From Lentisphaeria bacterium (GTDB lineage: Bacteria; Verrucomicrobiota; Lentisphaeria; Victivallales; Victivallaceae), in NCBI GenBank assembly GCA_900768515.1, contig CAAGDG010000055.1:1-25393 (forward strand): 25,393 nt of DNA. Direction: 5' to 3'. Positions within the stretch are counted from its first letter, which is position 1; the number at the start of each line of letters is the position of its first letter. Under the pieces are notes generated by a model. The model made no database searches, was not told the DNA's origin, and saw nothing but the letters and a program-made list of their open reading frames with translations. This document shows positions 15,073 to 23,140 of this stretch, one piece after another. The position numbers were made by a program, and so were the translations under genes.

Positions 15073-15155
15073 TTGCTTTCCTCCTTGAAAAGAATATTCC
15101 GCCGGCAGCACTCCGCGCGGGCCGGCGCTCCGCGCTCATCCGCATGGGATGAAAT

Positions 15156-16355
15156 TCAAACCCGCGGCGGCGCCTCCGAGGCGCGCCGCAGAATTTCCGA
15201 AAGAATCGCCTCAGCCCGTTCCACGGGAACCGGCCGGGGAGCGAGTTCCAGTTTCATCCGATTCTCGGCTGCTCCGGCGGCGGTGGCCGCCAGCAGTTCC
15301 GGCGTAATGCCGGGATAATCGCCGAGCGAACGCGCCACCCCGACCCGGTCCAGGAAGCGCCGAAACGAATCGATCACCGTATCGGGCGTCGTTCCGGGAA
15401 AGATTCCGGAGAGTTCCATCGTCCGCTCCGCCACAGCGGGATTCCCGAGATAGTAGCGCCAGCACTCCGGCAGCAGCAGCGCCACCGCCAGCCCGTGCTC
15501 CAGCCGCCCGAACCACGAGAAACTGCACAGATGGGGCAGCCCGGTGGACTTGAACCGGATCACCATCCCGCCGAGAACAGCGGCCTGCGCCATCGCACGG
15601 CGCGCGGCGGCGCTCCCGGCGGAAACGGCCTCCTCAAGGTGCTCCCGAACCAGCCGGATTCCGGTCAAGGCCCAGCGGTTTGCATCGGGACAATTCCGGT
15701 CGGCGCCGACATTCAGAAATCCTTCGATCAGGTGAGCAAGCGCATCACACCCGGTCGCGCGGGTTACGGAGGGCGGCATCGATCCGGCAAGCTCCGGCGA
15801 AACTACCGCGAACCGGGGAATCGTCTGCCGCTCGCTGATCAGCTTTTTGACGCCGAGCGAACGTTCGACGATATTGGCGTAAGGAGTCGCCTCCGAACCG
15901 GTTCCGGAGGTGGTGGGAACGGCGATCACCCGGCGCAGCTCCTCCCCGGGATGGCGCCCGGACCAGACGTCGACGCCGTAGTGTTCCGCCAACGGACAAC
16001 CGGTCTGGAAGACGAGGAACGCCGCCTTGGCCGCATCCATCACGCTGCCGCCGCCGACCGCGACCACCGCGCCTGAACGCTCCTGCCGGAGAAAAGCGAG
16101 CATCGCCTCCACCGTCACGGAATCCGGTTCGGAATCGATCTCCCGGAACCGGCGGACGGGACGGCCGGAAGCGGCAAGCGCCTCCTCCAGCTCCCGCCAG
16201 CGACCGGAGGCATCCAGCGAATGCTTTCCGGTAAACACCGCAACCGGTCCGACCGGCTCCTCCGCCAGAAATTCGCAGAGCGCCGGCCAGGGACGATCGG
16301 CAAACCGGATCCGCTCCCCGGGCAGCTCCTTTAAATACGATGCAAAATCTTCCAA
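15156..16355 (-). CDS. iron-containing alcohol dehydrogenase family protein
   Basis: A 399-residue group III (Fe-ADH) dehydrogenase, which interconverts alcohols and aldehydes or ketones with NAD(P). The coenzyme motif GGGSVMD is at 101-107 and GTGSEAT at 151-157. The metal ligands are complete: D204 and H208 in GCDALAHLIE, H275 in GLPHLCS and H287 in LEHGLAVAL. The start codon is a TTG at 16355 with GGAGG 6 nt upstream. The stop of the GH20 gene lies only 13 nt before it, so the two are surely co-transcribed. Its place after a hexosaminidase might suggest a role with a sugar-derived aldehyde, but this is speculative. Confidence 0.92.
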   Translation of the reverse strand: MEDFASYLKELPGERIRFADRPWPALCEFLAEEPVGPVAVFTGKHSLDASGRWRELEEALAASGRPVRRFREIDSEPDSVTVEAMLAFLRQERSGAVVAVGGGSVMDAAKAAFLVFQTGCPLAEHYGVDVWSGRHPGEELRRVIAVPTTSGTGSEATPYANIVERSLGVKKLISERQTIPRFAVVSPELAGSMPPSVTRATGCDALAHLIEGFLNVGADRNCPDANRWALTGIRLVREHLEEAVSAGSAAARRAMAQAAVLGGMVIRFKSTGLPHLCSFSWFGRLEHGLAVALLLPECWRYYLGNPAVAERTMELSGIFPGTTPDTVIDSFRRFLDRVGVARSLGDYPGITPELLAATAAGAAENRMKLELAPRPVPVERAEAILSEILRRASEAPPRV

Positions 16356-16368
16356 CAGCCCCCTCCCG

Positions 16369-18255
16369 TCACGAAATCGAGGAGCCGGTTATCACCCGGC
16401 GGGTACTGCCGCTGAACCAGTTGCAGGGACTGCCGGGCAGAATCCTCGCTTCGAGCTCTTCAATCCGGTCGATGTCGCCGTCAAGATACTCCCGGATGCG
16501 CAGCGCGGCCTCCTCAAACCGGGCGATCTGCATCGCATTGCGCCCCTGAATGACTTCCAGTCCGAACGGCTTCGCGCAGTCGAGCCATTGAGCGCGGAAG
16601 GAGGCGTCGAACTCCCGCACCGCCGCGATGACGGCGGGAATCACCGAAACCGCCAGCTGACGCAGCGCGACCCGGTCGTCCTGCGAATACGCGGTGATCA
16701 GCGCCCCCCGGAATTCCAGCTTCTTGATCAGAAGTTCCAGAATGTTGATCAGATGGCCGAAATCGCCCGCCGCGCAATCCTCCTGCAGCGGAAGAAGTTT
16801 GCAGAGCATCTCCTCGTAATGGTCGATCAGCTTGAAGTCGAACTCCGGATCCCGCCGCAGATAATCGTCGAAGAGAATTCCGCAGAGCGGATCGTCCCAG
16901 ATCAGCAGCGCAGCTTTGACCCCGGTCTTCTTCTCCCCCTTTCCGATCACCGGTTCGAGGCCGGCGCCGGTCACGTGAGCGTCGAAGCTGCTCCGGCAGA
17001 TCGCCTCGAACCGCCGGGAGGTGGCCTTCGTATCCGCCGGATCGGCGCCGAAGGCGAGGTCCGCGGCGTAGATGATTCCCGCCAGCGAAGAGTCGTAGTT
17101 GCAGTAACCGCCGTCATCGCCCCACATCGTGAAGAAGAGTTCGGAAATCTTCATTTTCCGGCACGCCTCGATGCAGGGGCGGACCGTCACATCGGTCTGG
17201 CGATGATCATACCAGAGCTTGGTCCAGGTCCAGATGCCGGATCCCATCAGCGGCTCGTAGCCGAGGTCGCGGTGGCGCTGGATCATCTTCTCGTACATGG
17301 TCGCGTCTTCGTGATAGTAGTCCCAGTAGACCAGCTGGACGTTCTCCGGGATCTTGGCGCGGACCGACTCCGGAACCGGGTGTTCCAGATCGTAGTAGTT
17401 CTGGTCCGGGTTGCTGAGCCGGAAATACATGTCCGACCAGATCATCGGCGAGAGTCCCGCCTTCCGGCAGATTTCATTGACCCGGCCGAGGTGGCGGTTG
17501 AAAAGTTCAAAACCGTTCTCGTATCCGTGACGGTCCAGGAAGCGGCCCCGGCCGAGATCGTGGGTCTCGTCCATGCCGATATGGATCCGCCGGCTGGAGA
17601 GCGCCTCGCTCCAGAAAGCGATCATCTTCCCGATCAGTTCATAAGTCTTCGGTTCGTCGACCAGCAGAACCCGGTCGGTGTCCCGGATCGCATCGTAGGC
17701 GCCGCCCCATTTGATGATCTGCTCCAGATGACCGAGCGTCTGGATGCAGCCGATCAGTTCGATGCCGAGCCGCTTCGCGTAGGCGTCCAGCTCCCGGATC
17801 TCGTCGATCGAATACCCTCCGCGCATGTAGCCGAAAAAGGGTTCCCCCTCCAGCTGGTAGGTATCCTCGGTGTAGAGCATGACCATATTGCAGCCGGCCA
17901 GTGCCAGCCGTCGGAACCACATCTTGAGATGGTCCACGGTCATGACCATGTTCCGCGAGACATCGAGCATGATTCCGAGCGTCCGGAACGGAGTGCTCTC
18001 TTCGCCGTCGATCCGGGCCAGAGCGCTGCCGATGCCGCGCGCCGCCGCCGGAATCGTGTTGTACTCCACCACCACGCTGCCGGGCTTGCGAATCACCCGG
18101 CTCAACGTGCCCTCCGCCTCAACCCGGTGGAAAGAGAGCCGCAGACCGCGCCCGCAGTCAGAAACCGCGTACTCCTCACCGAGCGTCATCAACAGTTCGA
18201 ACAACTCCTCCGGCACCTCCGCGGGGCGCCACACCAGTTTGGTCGTCTGAGCCAT
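16369..18255 (-). CDS. GH20 beta-N-acetylhexosaminidase (GH20C-like)
   Basis: A 628-residue glycoside hydrolase family 20 enzyme that releases terminal beta-linked N-acetylglucosamine or N-acetylgalactosamine by substrate-assisted catalysis. The catalytic pair D229-E230 lies in HIGMDETHDLGRGRFLD, which closely resembles the exo-hexosaminidase GH20C of pneumococci, also about 627 residues long. The central TIM barrel (about 90-400) is preceded by a small N-terminal domain and followed by a helical C-terminal region. No signal peptide is seen, so it is probably cytoplasmic. The ATG at 18255 has GGAAGGA about 7 nt upstream; an in-frame start ten codons earlier has no such site. It leads an operon with the Fe-ADH gene. 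Confidence 0.93.
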   Translation of the reverse strand: MAQTTKLVWRPAEVPEELFELLMTLGEEYAVSDCGRGLRLSFHRVEAEGTLSRVIRKPGSVVVEYNTIPAAARGIGSALARIDGEESTPFRTLGIMLDVSRNMVMTVDHLKMWFRRLALAGCNMVMLYTEDTYQLEGEPFFGYMRGGYSIDEIRELDAYAKRLGIELIGCIQTLGHLEQIIKWGGAYDAIRDTDRVLLVDEPKTYELIGKMIAFWSEALSSRRIHIGMDETHDLGRGRFLDRHGYENGFELFNRHLGRVNEICRKAGLSPMIWSDMYFRLSNPDQNYYDLEHPVPESVRAKIPENVQLVYWDYYHEDATMYEKMIQRHRDLGYEPLMGSGIWTWTKLWYDHRQTDVTVRPCIEACRKMKISELFFTMWGDDGGYCNYDSSLAGIIYAADLAFGADPADTKATSRRFEAICRSSFDAHVTGAGLEPVIGKGEKKTGVKAALLIWDDPLCGILFDDYLRRDPEFDFKLIDHYEEMLCKLLPLQEDCAAGDFGHLINILELLIKKLEFRGALITAYSQDDRVALRQLAVSVIPAVIAAVREFDASFRAQWLDCAKPFGLEVIQGRNAMQIARFEEAALRIREYLDGDIDRIEELEARILPGSPCNWFSGSTRRVITGSSIS

Positions 18256-18287
18256 GGATTGATCCTTCCAGTTAGGGTTCGGCATCT

Positions 18288-18316
18288 ATCATAACACGAA
18301 AACGGCCTTCTTTCAA
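18288..18316 (-). promoter_or_regulatory. promoter of GH20 operon
   Basis: On the minus strand, TTGAAA (18311-18316), a 17-bp spacer and TATGAT (18288-18293), each one base from consensus. The leader to the ATG at 18255 would be about 26 nt. Confidence 0.8.
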
Positions 18317-18338
18317 CCGCAGGGCCGGTTTTCGACGC

Positions 18339-18378
18339 AAAAAAAGAGGTTCGGAACCTTGAAACGGTTCCGAACCTC
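18339..18378 (-). terminator. Rho-independent terminator of ilvC
   Basis: A perfect 13-bp stem (18366-18378 with 18346-18358), a 7-nt loop and a run of seven T on the minus strand (18339-18345), 25 nt after the ilvC stop. It separates ilvC from the GH20 operon promoter. Confidence 0.95.
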
Positions 18379-18403
18379 CGTCACGCTTTCGGGAAGCGGC
18401 CTC

Positions 18404-19393
18404 TTACTTCTTCTGGAAAAGGCTGCGGATCCGGGCGCCGACGATCTCCGCCTCGTGTTCACCGAGCGCAGCGCGCTTGGCTTTGAGGTTCGGAGCACCG
18501 TTGCGGGCCTCGGCAATCCACTTCTTGGCGAATTCGCCGGACTCGATGCGGCGCAGCGACTCCTTCATCCGGGTCTTGACTTCCGGATTGATGATCCACG
18601 GACCATTGTCGTACTCGCCCCACTCGGCAGTGTTGGAGATGACCGCGTTCATCTTCTGGATGCCGCCCTCGTAAATCAGGTCGACGATCAGCTTCGCCTC
18701 GTGGATGCACTCGAAATAGGCCATCTCCGGCGGATAACCCGCCTCGGTCAGGGTTTCGAAACCGTACTTCATCAGGTCGACCATGCCGCCGCAGAGCACG
18801 TTCTGCTCACCGAACAGGTCTTCATAGGTCTCCTGCTCGAAGGTGCACTCCAGCACGCCGGCCCGGGTCAGCCCCTCGGCCTTCGCGATCGCGAGCGCCA
18901 CTTCCTTGGCCTTGCCGGAGGGATTCTGCTTGACCGCGATCAGACCGGGCACACCGAAGCCTTCGACGAAGCGCTTGCGCTCCTCGGTTCCGGGACTCTT
19001 CGGGGCGATCATGATCACGTCGACATCCTTCGGCGGCTTGATCTCGTTGAAAACGATGCTGAAGCCGTGCGAGAAAGAGAGCGTCTTGCCGGCGGTCACC
19101 GCCGGGGCGATCTCCTTTTCGTAGATCGGACCGTGCAGTTCGTCCGGCAGCAGGATGTGGATGATGTCGCCGACTTTGGCCGCCTCGGTGACCGACATGG
19201 TCTGGAAACCATCCTGTTCGGCAGCGTCCTTGGACTTGCCCGGACGGATTCCGATCACGACTTTCAGCCCGGAGTCACGCATGCAAAGCGCCTGCGCCCG
19301 TCCCTGCGCGCCGTAACCGATCACGGCGATCGTCTTGCCGCTCAGCACGCCGAGATCGGCGTCGCTGTCGTGCAGAATCTGCATCTCTTTCAT
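18404..19393 (-). CDS. ilvC: ketol-acid reductoisomerase
   Basis: A 329-residue class I ketol-acid reductoisomerase, the second step of valine, leucine and isoleucine synthesis: NADPH- and magnesium-dependent isomerisation and reduction of acetolactate or acetohydroxybutyrate. The Rossmann motif GYGAQGRAQA is at 26-35, followed by VVIGIRPGKS. FSHGFSIVF carries the catalytic histidine region, and EDLFGEQNVLCGG and ECIHEAKLIVDLI carry the metal-binding acids. Length is typical. The ATG at 19393 has AGGAG 8 nt upstream. It stands alone between its own promoter and terminator; the usual partners ilvB, ilvN and leuA are not in the window. Confidence 0.97.
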   Translation of the reverse strand: MKEMQILHDSDADLGVLSGKTIAVIGYGAQGRAQALCMRDSGLKVVIGIRPGKSKDAAEQDGFQTMSVTEAAKVGDIIHILLPDELHGPIYEKEIAPAVTAGKTLSFSHGFSIVFNEIKPPKDVDVIMIAPKSPGTEERKRFVEGFGVPGLIAVKQNPSGKAKEVALAIAKAEGLTRAGVLECTFEQETYEDLFGEQNVLCGGMVDLMKYGFETLTEAGYPPEMAYFECIHEAKLIVDLIYEGGIQKMNAVISNTAEWGEYDNGPWIINPEVKTRMKESLRRIESGEFAKKWIAEARNGAPNLKAKRAALGEHEAEIVGARIRSLFQKK

Positions 19394-19457
19394 TTTTCCA
19401 CTCCTATCTGTGTAAATTTGGCCGTCTCCGGCCGGTTTCCATTCAGTTTACCCAATT

Positions 19458-19486
19458 AATATAACCGACTGCCCGTTCGAATGCAA
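19458..19486 (-). promoter_or_regulatory. promoter of ilvC
   Basis: On the minus strand, TTGCAT (19481-19486), a 17-bp spacer and TATATT (19458-19463). The leader of about 58 nt contains a small GGCCG/CGGCC hairpin (19421-19434), too small to call an attenuator, and no leucine/valine-rich leader peptide was seen. Confidence 0.7.
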
Positions 19487-19517
19487 ATCAAACATTCCCT
19501 TTTTTCATTCCCGATGC

Positions 19518-19523
19518 TATATT
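19518..19523 (+). promoter_or_regulatory. -10-like element directly before hrpB
   Basis: TATATT ends 9 nt before the preferred hrpB ATG at 19533, with no convincing -35 box (TTCCCT at 17-bp spacing). If it is used, the message would be nearly leaderless, which would agree with the absence of a Shine-Dalgarno sequence. Confidence 0.35.
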
Positions 19524-19532
19524 ATGTATATT

Positions 19533-21995
19533 ATGGAAAAAAATCTTGCAACATGCGATCTGCCGGTACGCGCCGCGCTGCCGGATCTCTTCCGGGCGCT
19601 GCGGGAAACCGGAACCGCGGTGCTCTCCGCCGCGCCGGGCGCCGGAAAGACCACGCTGGTTCCGCCCGCGCTGTTGGACGAGCCTGGACTGGACGAAGGT
19701 CTGATCCTGATGCTCGAACCGCGGCGGGTCGCCGCCCGCGCCGCCGCACGCAGAATCGCCGCCATCCTTGGCGAGGAACCGGGAAAACGGTGCGGCTACC
19801 AGGTGCGGGGGGAACGGAAATGTTCTGCAGCCACCCGGATTCTGGTGGTCACCGAGGGGGTGCTGCTCCGCCGCATTCAGGAGGACCCCGGGCTTGCCGG
19901 CGTCGGCACCGTCATCTTCGATGAATTTCACGAGCGAAGCCTCGAAGCCGATCTCGATCTCGCGCTGCTGCTGGATGCGCGCCGCGGTCTGCGTCCGGAC
20001 CTGCGGATTCTGGTCATGTCCGCCACCCTCGAACTGGAAGCGGTCAGCCGGCTGCTCGGCGGTGCACCGGTCGTGGAAGCCGCCGGCCGGCAGTTTCCGG
20101 TCGAAATCCGCTGGGGCGACCGGGCGCCGGACCGCGACCGGCCGGTTCCAGCGGTGGTACGGGCGGTGCTGGAACTTGCCCGGGAACGTGGCGGAGACAT
20201 GCTGGTCTTCCTGCCTGGAATGCGCGAAATCGATCAGGCGCGGACACTGCTGCGCGACCAGCTCCCCGACACCTTTCTGCTCCCGGTGCTGCACGGTTCG
20301 CTGGAGGCCGTGGAACAGGACGCGGCCCTCCGCCCCGCTCCGCCCGGATGCCGCAAGATCGTGCTGGCCACCAACCTGGCGGAGAGCAGCATCACCATCG
20401 ACGGCGTGGAGACGGTGGTCGATTCCGGACTTGAACGACAACTCCGGTTCGATCCGGCCGCCGGTTGTTCTTTCCTGGAAACGGTCCGCAGTTCGCAAGC
20501 CTCCGCCGCCCAGCGCGCCGGACGGGCGGGGAGGACCCGCCCCGGTGTCGCGTTCCGCCTCTGGAACGAACTCGAACACCGGGCGCTGCCGGAACGAAAC
20601 CGGCCCGAAATCCTCGACGCCGACCTCTCCCGGCTGCTGCTCGAAGTCGCCAATTGGGGGGCGAAAGTCGAAGAGCTCCCCTGGATCGATCCGCCGCCGG
20701 AAGCCCGGCTGCGGGCGGCCCGGCAGCTGCTGACCGATCTCGGCGCCTTCGACGCCTCCGGAAAACTTACCGCACGGGGGCGCGAACTGGCCCGGATTCC
20801 GACCGCGCCCCGGGTCGGCGCCATGCTGCTCGCCGCACGCGATCTCGATTTGATTCCGCTCGGAACGGAGGTCGCGGCGCTGCTGGAGGAGCGGGATGCC
20901 TTCCGCCGTTTTGCCGGGGCCGACCTGCGCGACCGGATCCGGCGGATGCGTTCCCATCCGGGGGAATTCCGCACGCAGCTGGCGATCCGCCGCCAATTGC
21001 TCGACCTCTTTCACGCGCCCGTCCGGGAGCAGGACGTCGAGGCGGCCGGCATGATCGTGGCCTCGGGCTATCCGGACTGGATCGGCCGCGCCCGGGGGCG
21101 TCACAGCCGCAGCTATCTGCTCGCCTGCGGGTCCGCCGCGGCGCTCGAAGAGGCGGATGATCTCCGGCGGCACGAATTTCTGGCGGTGGCCCGGCTGAGC
21201 GGTTCCGACCGCGGGGAGTCGGCAATCCGGCTGGCCGCTCCGATCGACGCCGACGAAATCGAACTGCTCTTCGCCGACCGCATCACAACCCGAACCGAAG
21301 TGGAATACGACCCGGAAAAGGAACGCGCCTTCGCCCGCGAACTGCGCGGTTTCGGCGCCGTGACGCTCACCGTATCCCCGGTGGAACCGCCGCCCGGCGC
21401 CCTTGGAGAAGCGGTGCTGCGGGCGGCGCTTCTCCGCGGAATGGAACTGCCGCCGCCGGAAGCGGAAGGCGCCTGTGCACTCGCTCTCCGGCTTGGATTC
21501 GCAGCCCGGATGGAACCAGACCGTTATCCGGCTCCGGGCCGGGAAGCGATCGCCGCGGTCCTTCCCTCCTTCCTGGGCACGGTCCGTGCTCTCGCCGACC
21601 TGCGCCGTCTCGACTGGAGGCGGATTCTGGAGTCGTTCGCCGACTTTGAAACGCTGCGGGAACTCGACCGCGACTACCCGGAACGTTTCACCACGCCGGC
21701 CGGCGCCTCGCACCGGATCGACTACTCCGGAGAGCAGCCCACGCTCAGCGCCCGGGTGCAGGAGTTCTACGGCGTCCGGCTCCATCCGACGGTCGGAAGA
21801 AGACGCCTGCCGCTCCGGATCGAACTGCTCTCCCCTGCCCTCCGCCCGGTTCAGGTCACCACCGACCTTCCCGGTTTCTGGAGCGGCAGTTGGCAGCTGG
21901 TCCGGAAGGAGATGCGGGGACGATACCCGAAACACTTCTGGCCGGAGAATCCCGCCGACGCGCTTCCGACCACCCGGACCAGGGCGAAAATGTGA
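19533..21995 (+). CDS. hrpB: ATP-dependent helicase HrpB
   Basis: An 820-residue DEAH-type RNA-helicase-like protein. Walker A APGAGKTT is at 34-41, motif II is DEFH at 130-133, SAT at 163-165, and the later LATNLAESSITI and QRAGRAGRTRPG motifs complete the helicase core. Winged-helix and helicase-associated domains follow, then the HrpB-type C-terminal region (from about 690) ending in the characteristic MRGRYPKHFWPENP. Length matches HrpB (about 810-850). Its cellular role is poorly known. The ATG at 19533 (MEKNLATCDLPV) fits the family N-terminus; the in-frame ATG at 19524 overlaps the likely -10 box. It diverges from ilvC. Confidence 0.94.
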   Translation: MEKNLATCDLPVRAALPDLFRALRETGTAVLSAAPGAGKTTLVPPALLDEPGLDEGLILMLEPRRVAARAAARRIAAILGEEPGKRCGYQVRGERKCSAATRILVVTEGVLLRRIQEDPGLAGVGTVIFDEFHERSLEADLDLALLLDARRGLRPDLRILVMSATLELEAVSRLLGGAPVVEAAGRQFPVEIRWGDRAPDRDRPVPAVVRAVLELARERGGDMLVFLPGMREIDQARTLLRDQLPDTFLLPVLHGSLEAVEQDAALRPAPPGCRKIVLATNLAESSITIDGVETVVDSGLERQLRFDPAAGCSFLETVRSSQASAAQRAGRAGRTRPGVAFRLWNELEHRALPERNRPEILDADLSRLLLEVANWGAKVEELPWIDPPPEARLRAARQLLTDLGAFDASGKLTARGRELARIPTAPRVGAMLLAARDLDLIPLGTEVAALLEERDAFRRFAGADLRDRIRRMRSHPGEFRTQLAIRRQLLDLFHAPVREQDVEAAGMIVASGYPDWIGRARGRHSRSYLLACGSAAALEEADDLRRHEFLAVARLSGSDRGESAIRLAAPIDADEIELLFADRITTRTEVEYDPEKERAFARELRGFGAVTLTVSPVEPPPGALGEAVLRAALLRGMELPPPEAEGACALALRLGFAARMEPDRYPAPGREAIAAVLPSFLGTVRALADLRRLDWRRILESFADFETLRELDRDYPERFTTPAGASHRIDYSGEQPTLSARVQEFYGVRLHPTVGRRRLPLRIELLSPALRPVQVTTDLPGFWSGSWQLVRKEMRGRYPKHFWPENPADALPTTRTRAKM

Positions 21996-22006
21996 GAATC
22001 CGGCTC

Positions 22007-22024
22007 CGGCTTCCCAGGAAGCCG
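22007..22024 (+). other. hairpin after hrpB (weak terminator candidate)
   Basis: A 7-bp stem with a four-base loop, 11 nt downstream of the hrpB stop. It is not followed by a T tract, so it may only protect the 3' end or be chance. Confidence 0.3.
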
Positions 22025-22054
22025 TTCCCGTGCAAAAAAAACCGCGGCGGACGC

Positions 22055-22082
22055 TTGCAAATCCTCCGGAGGGTTCTATATT
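22055..22082 (+). promoter_or_regulatory. promoter of EIIA-CBS/permease operon, with palindrome in spacer
   Basis: TTGCAA (22055-22060), a 16-bp spacer and TATATT (22077-22082). The spacer holds a perfect 10-bp palindrome, CCTCCGGAGG (22063-22072); its right half CCGGAGG recurs just after the -10 box. That layout could be an operator. The leader is about 115 nt long, with AGGAGG (22188-22193) lying 11 nt before the ATG. Confidence 0.6.
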
Positions 22083-22204
22083 ACTTCCGGAGGAGATAAT
22101 CCAACCCCCTGCAGAAAGAGAGGCAACACACTCATCTACAAGCGTTTCCATCGGAATATACCAGCAACCAGCTTCACCGTATTCTTGAGGAGGGGCCCGC
22201 AACC

Positions 22205-23125
22205 ATGACCGAAGGCAAGCGAAATTTCTATGAGTTTCTATCCGCAAACAACATCATCTGTCACGCGAAGGCCCCCGACGGCAACACGCTCCTGACCAAT
22301 CTGCTGGATCTGCTCAAGCGCCACTTCCCCTCCCTCGACATCGAATGCGCCACCCGTGAGGTTATGGAACGGGAAGCGCTGTTTCCGACTCTGATCGCCC
22401 CCGGACTGGCGGTGCCGCACGCCCGGATTCCCGACCTCTCCGAACCGCTGGTGGCGATGGCCTGCACCCCCGACGGCGTGGCTTTCAACGTCCCGGACGA
22501 AGAGGTCAGAGTCATGATTCTGCTGCTGACGCCGCTCGATGAACCCAATCTGCACATGCAGCTTCTGGCCGCTCTGGCCGGGGAGTTTTCCGATTCCGAC
22601 GCGATCGACCGGGTCGCCGCGATGAACACCCCCGCCGAAGTGATCAGCTACTTTTCCGGCAATCAGATCGCGATGCCCGACTATCTGACCGCCGGCGACG
22701 TGATGAACGCGTCTCCTCCCACGCTGCTCGAAACCGACACGCTTCAGAAAGCGATTGCGCTTTTCGCCACCAGCCGCTGCGAAGAGATCACGGTACTCGA
22801 CCGCAGCGGCGACCTGCGTGGCGTGGTTGCGCTCTCCGACCTGCTCTCCTTCAGCCTGCCGGAACACCTGCTCTGGATGGAGGACCTCTCCCCGATCTAC
22901 CGGTTCCAGCCGTTTGCGGACATGCTCAAAAGCTCCGGGGACACCCGGATCGCGGACGTCATGCGCGAAGAGTTCCTGCGGACCGACCGCCGGGTTCCGG
23001 CGATTCAGGTGGCCAAGCTCTTCCTGGTCCACAAGGTCCGGCAGCTGGTGATCACCGACGAGAATGGGAAGTTCGCCGGCGTGGTCGAACTCAAGAATTT
23101 CTGTGCGAAACTGTTCTGGGAATAA
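22205..23125 (+). CDS. PTS EIIA (PtsN-like) domain fused to CBS-domain pair
   Basis: A 306-residue cytoplasmic regulatory protein. Residues 1-155 match the EIIA-Man/Fru/Ntr-type fold of PtsN, with the phosphorylatable histidine H72 in LAVPHARI and a MILLLTP strand further on. Residues about 160-215 (YLTAGDVMN to VALSDLL) and 248-306 (RIADVMREEF to VVELKNF) form two CBS motifs, which usually sense adenine nucleotides. It precedes a permease gene by 15 nt with no terminator, so it probably controls that transporter by nucleotide level and/or phosphorylation. No EI or HPr gene is in the window, so the phosphate donor is unknown. Confidence 0.88.
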   Translation: MTEGKRNFYEFLSANNIICHAKAPDGNTLLTNLLDLLKRHFPSLDIECATREVMEREALFPTLIAPGLAVPHARIPDLSEPLVAMACTPDGVAFNVPDEEVRVMILLLTPLDEPNLHMQLLAALAGEFSDSDAIDRVAAMNTPAEVISYFSGNQIAMPDYLTAGDVMNASPPTLLETDTLQKAIALFATSRCEEITVLDRSGDLRGVVALSDLLSFSLPEHLLWMEDLSPIYRFQPFADMLKSSGDTRIADVMREEFLRTDRRVPAIQVAKLFLVHKVRQLVITDENGKFAGVVELKNFCAKLFWE

Positions 23126-23140
23126 TGAGGAGCCGATCTC

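Noticed and set aside
19421..19434. ilvC attenuator
   Set aside because: The hairpin has only a 5-bp stem, no T tract, and no branched-chain-rich leader peptide is present.
19488..22247. 919-codon open frame on the minus strand opposite hrpB
   Set aside because: It mirrors hrpB codons and has no recognisable domain, whereas the plus-strand frame has every helicase motif.
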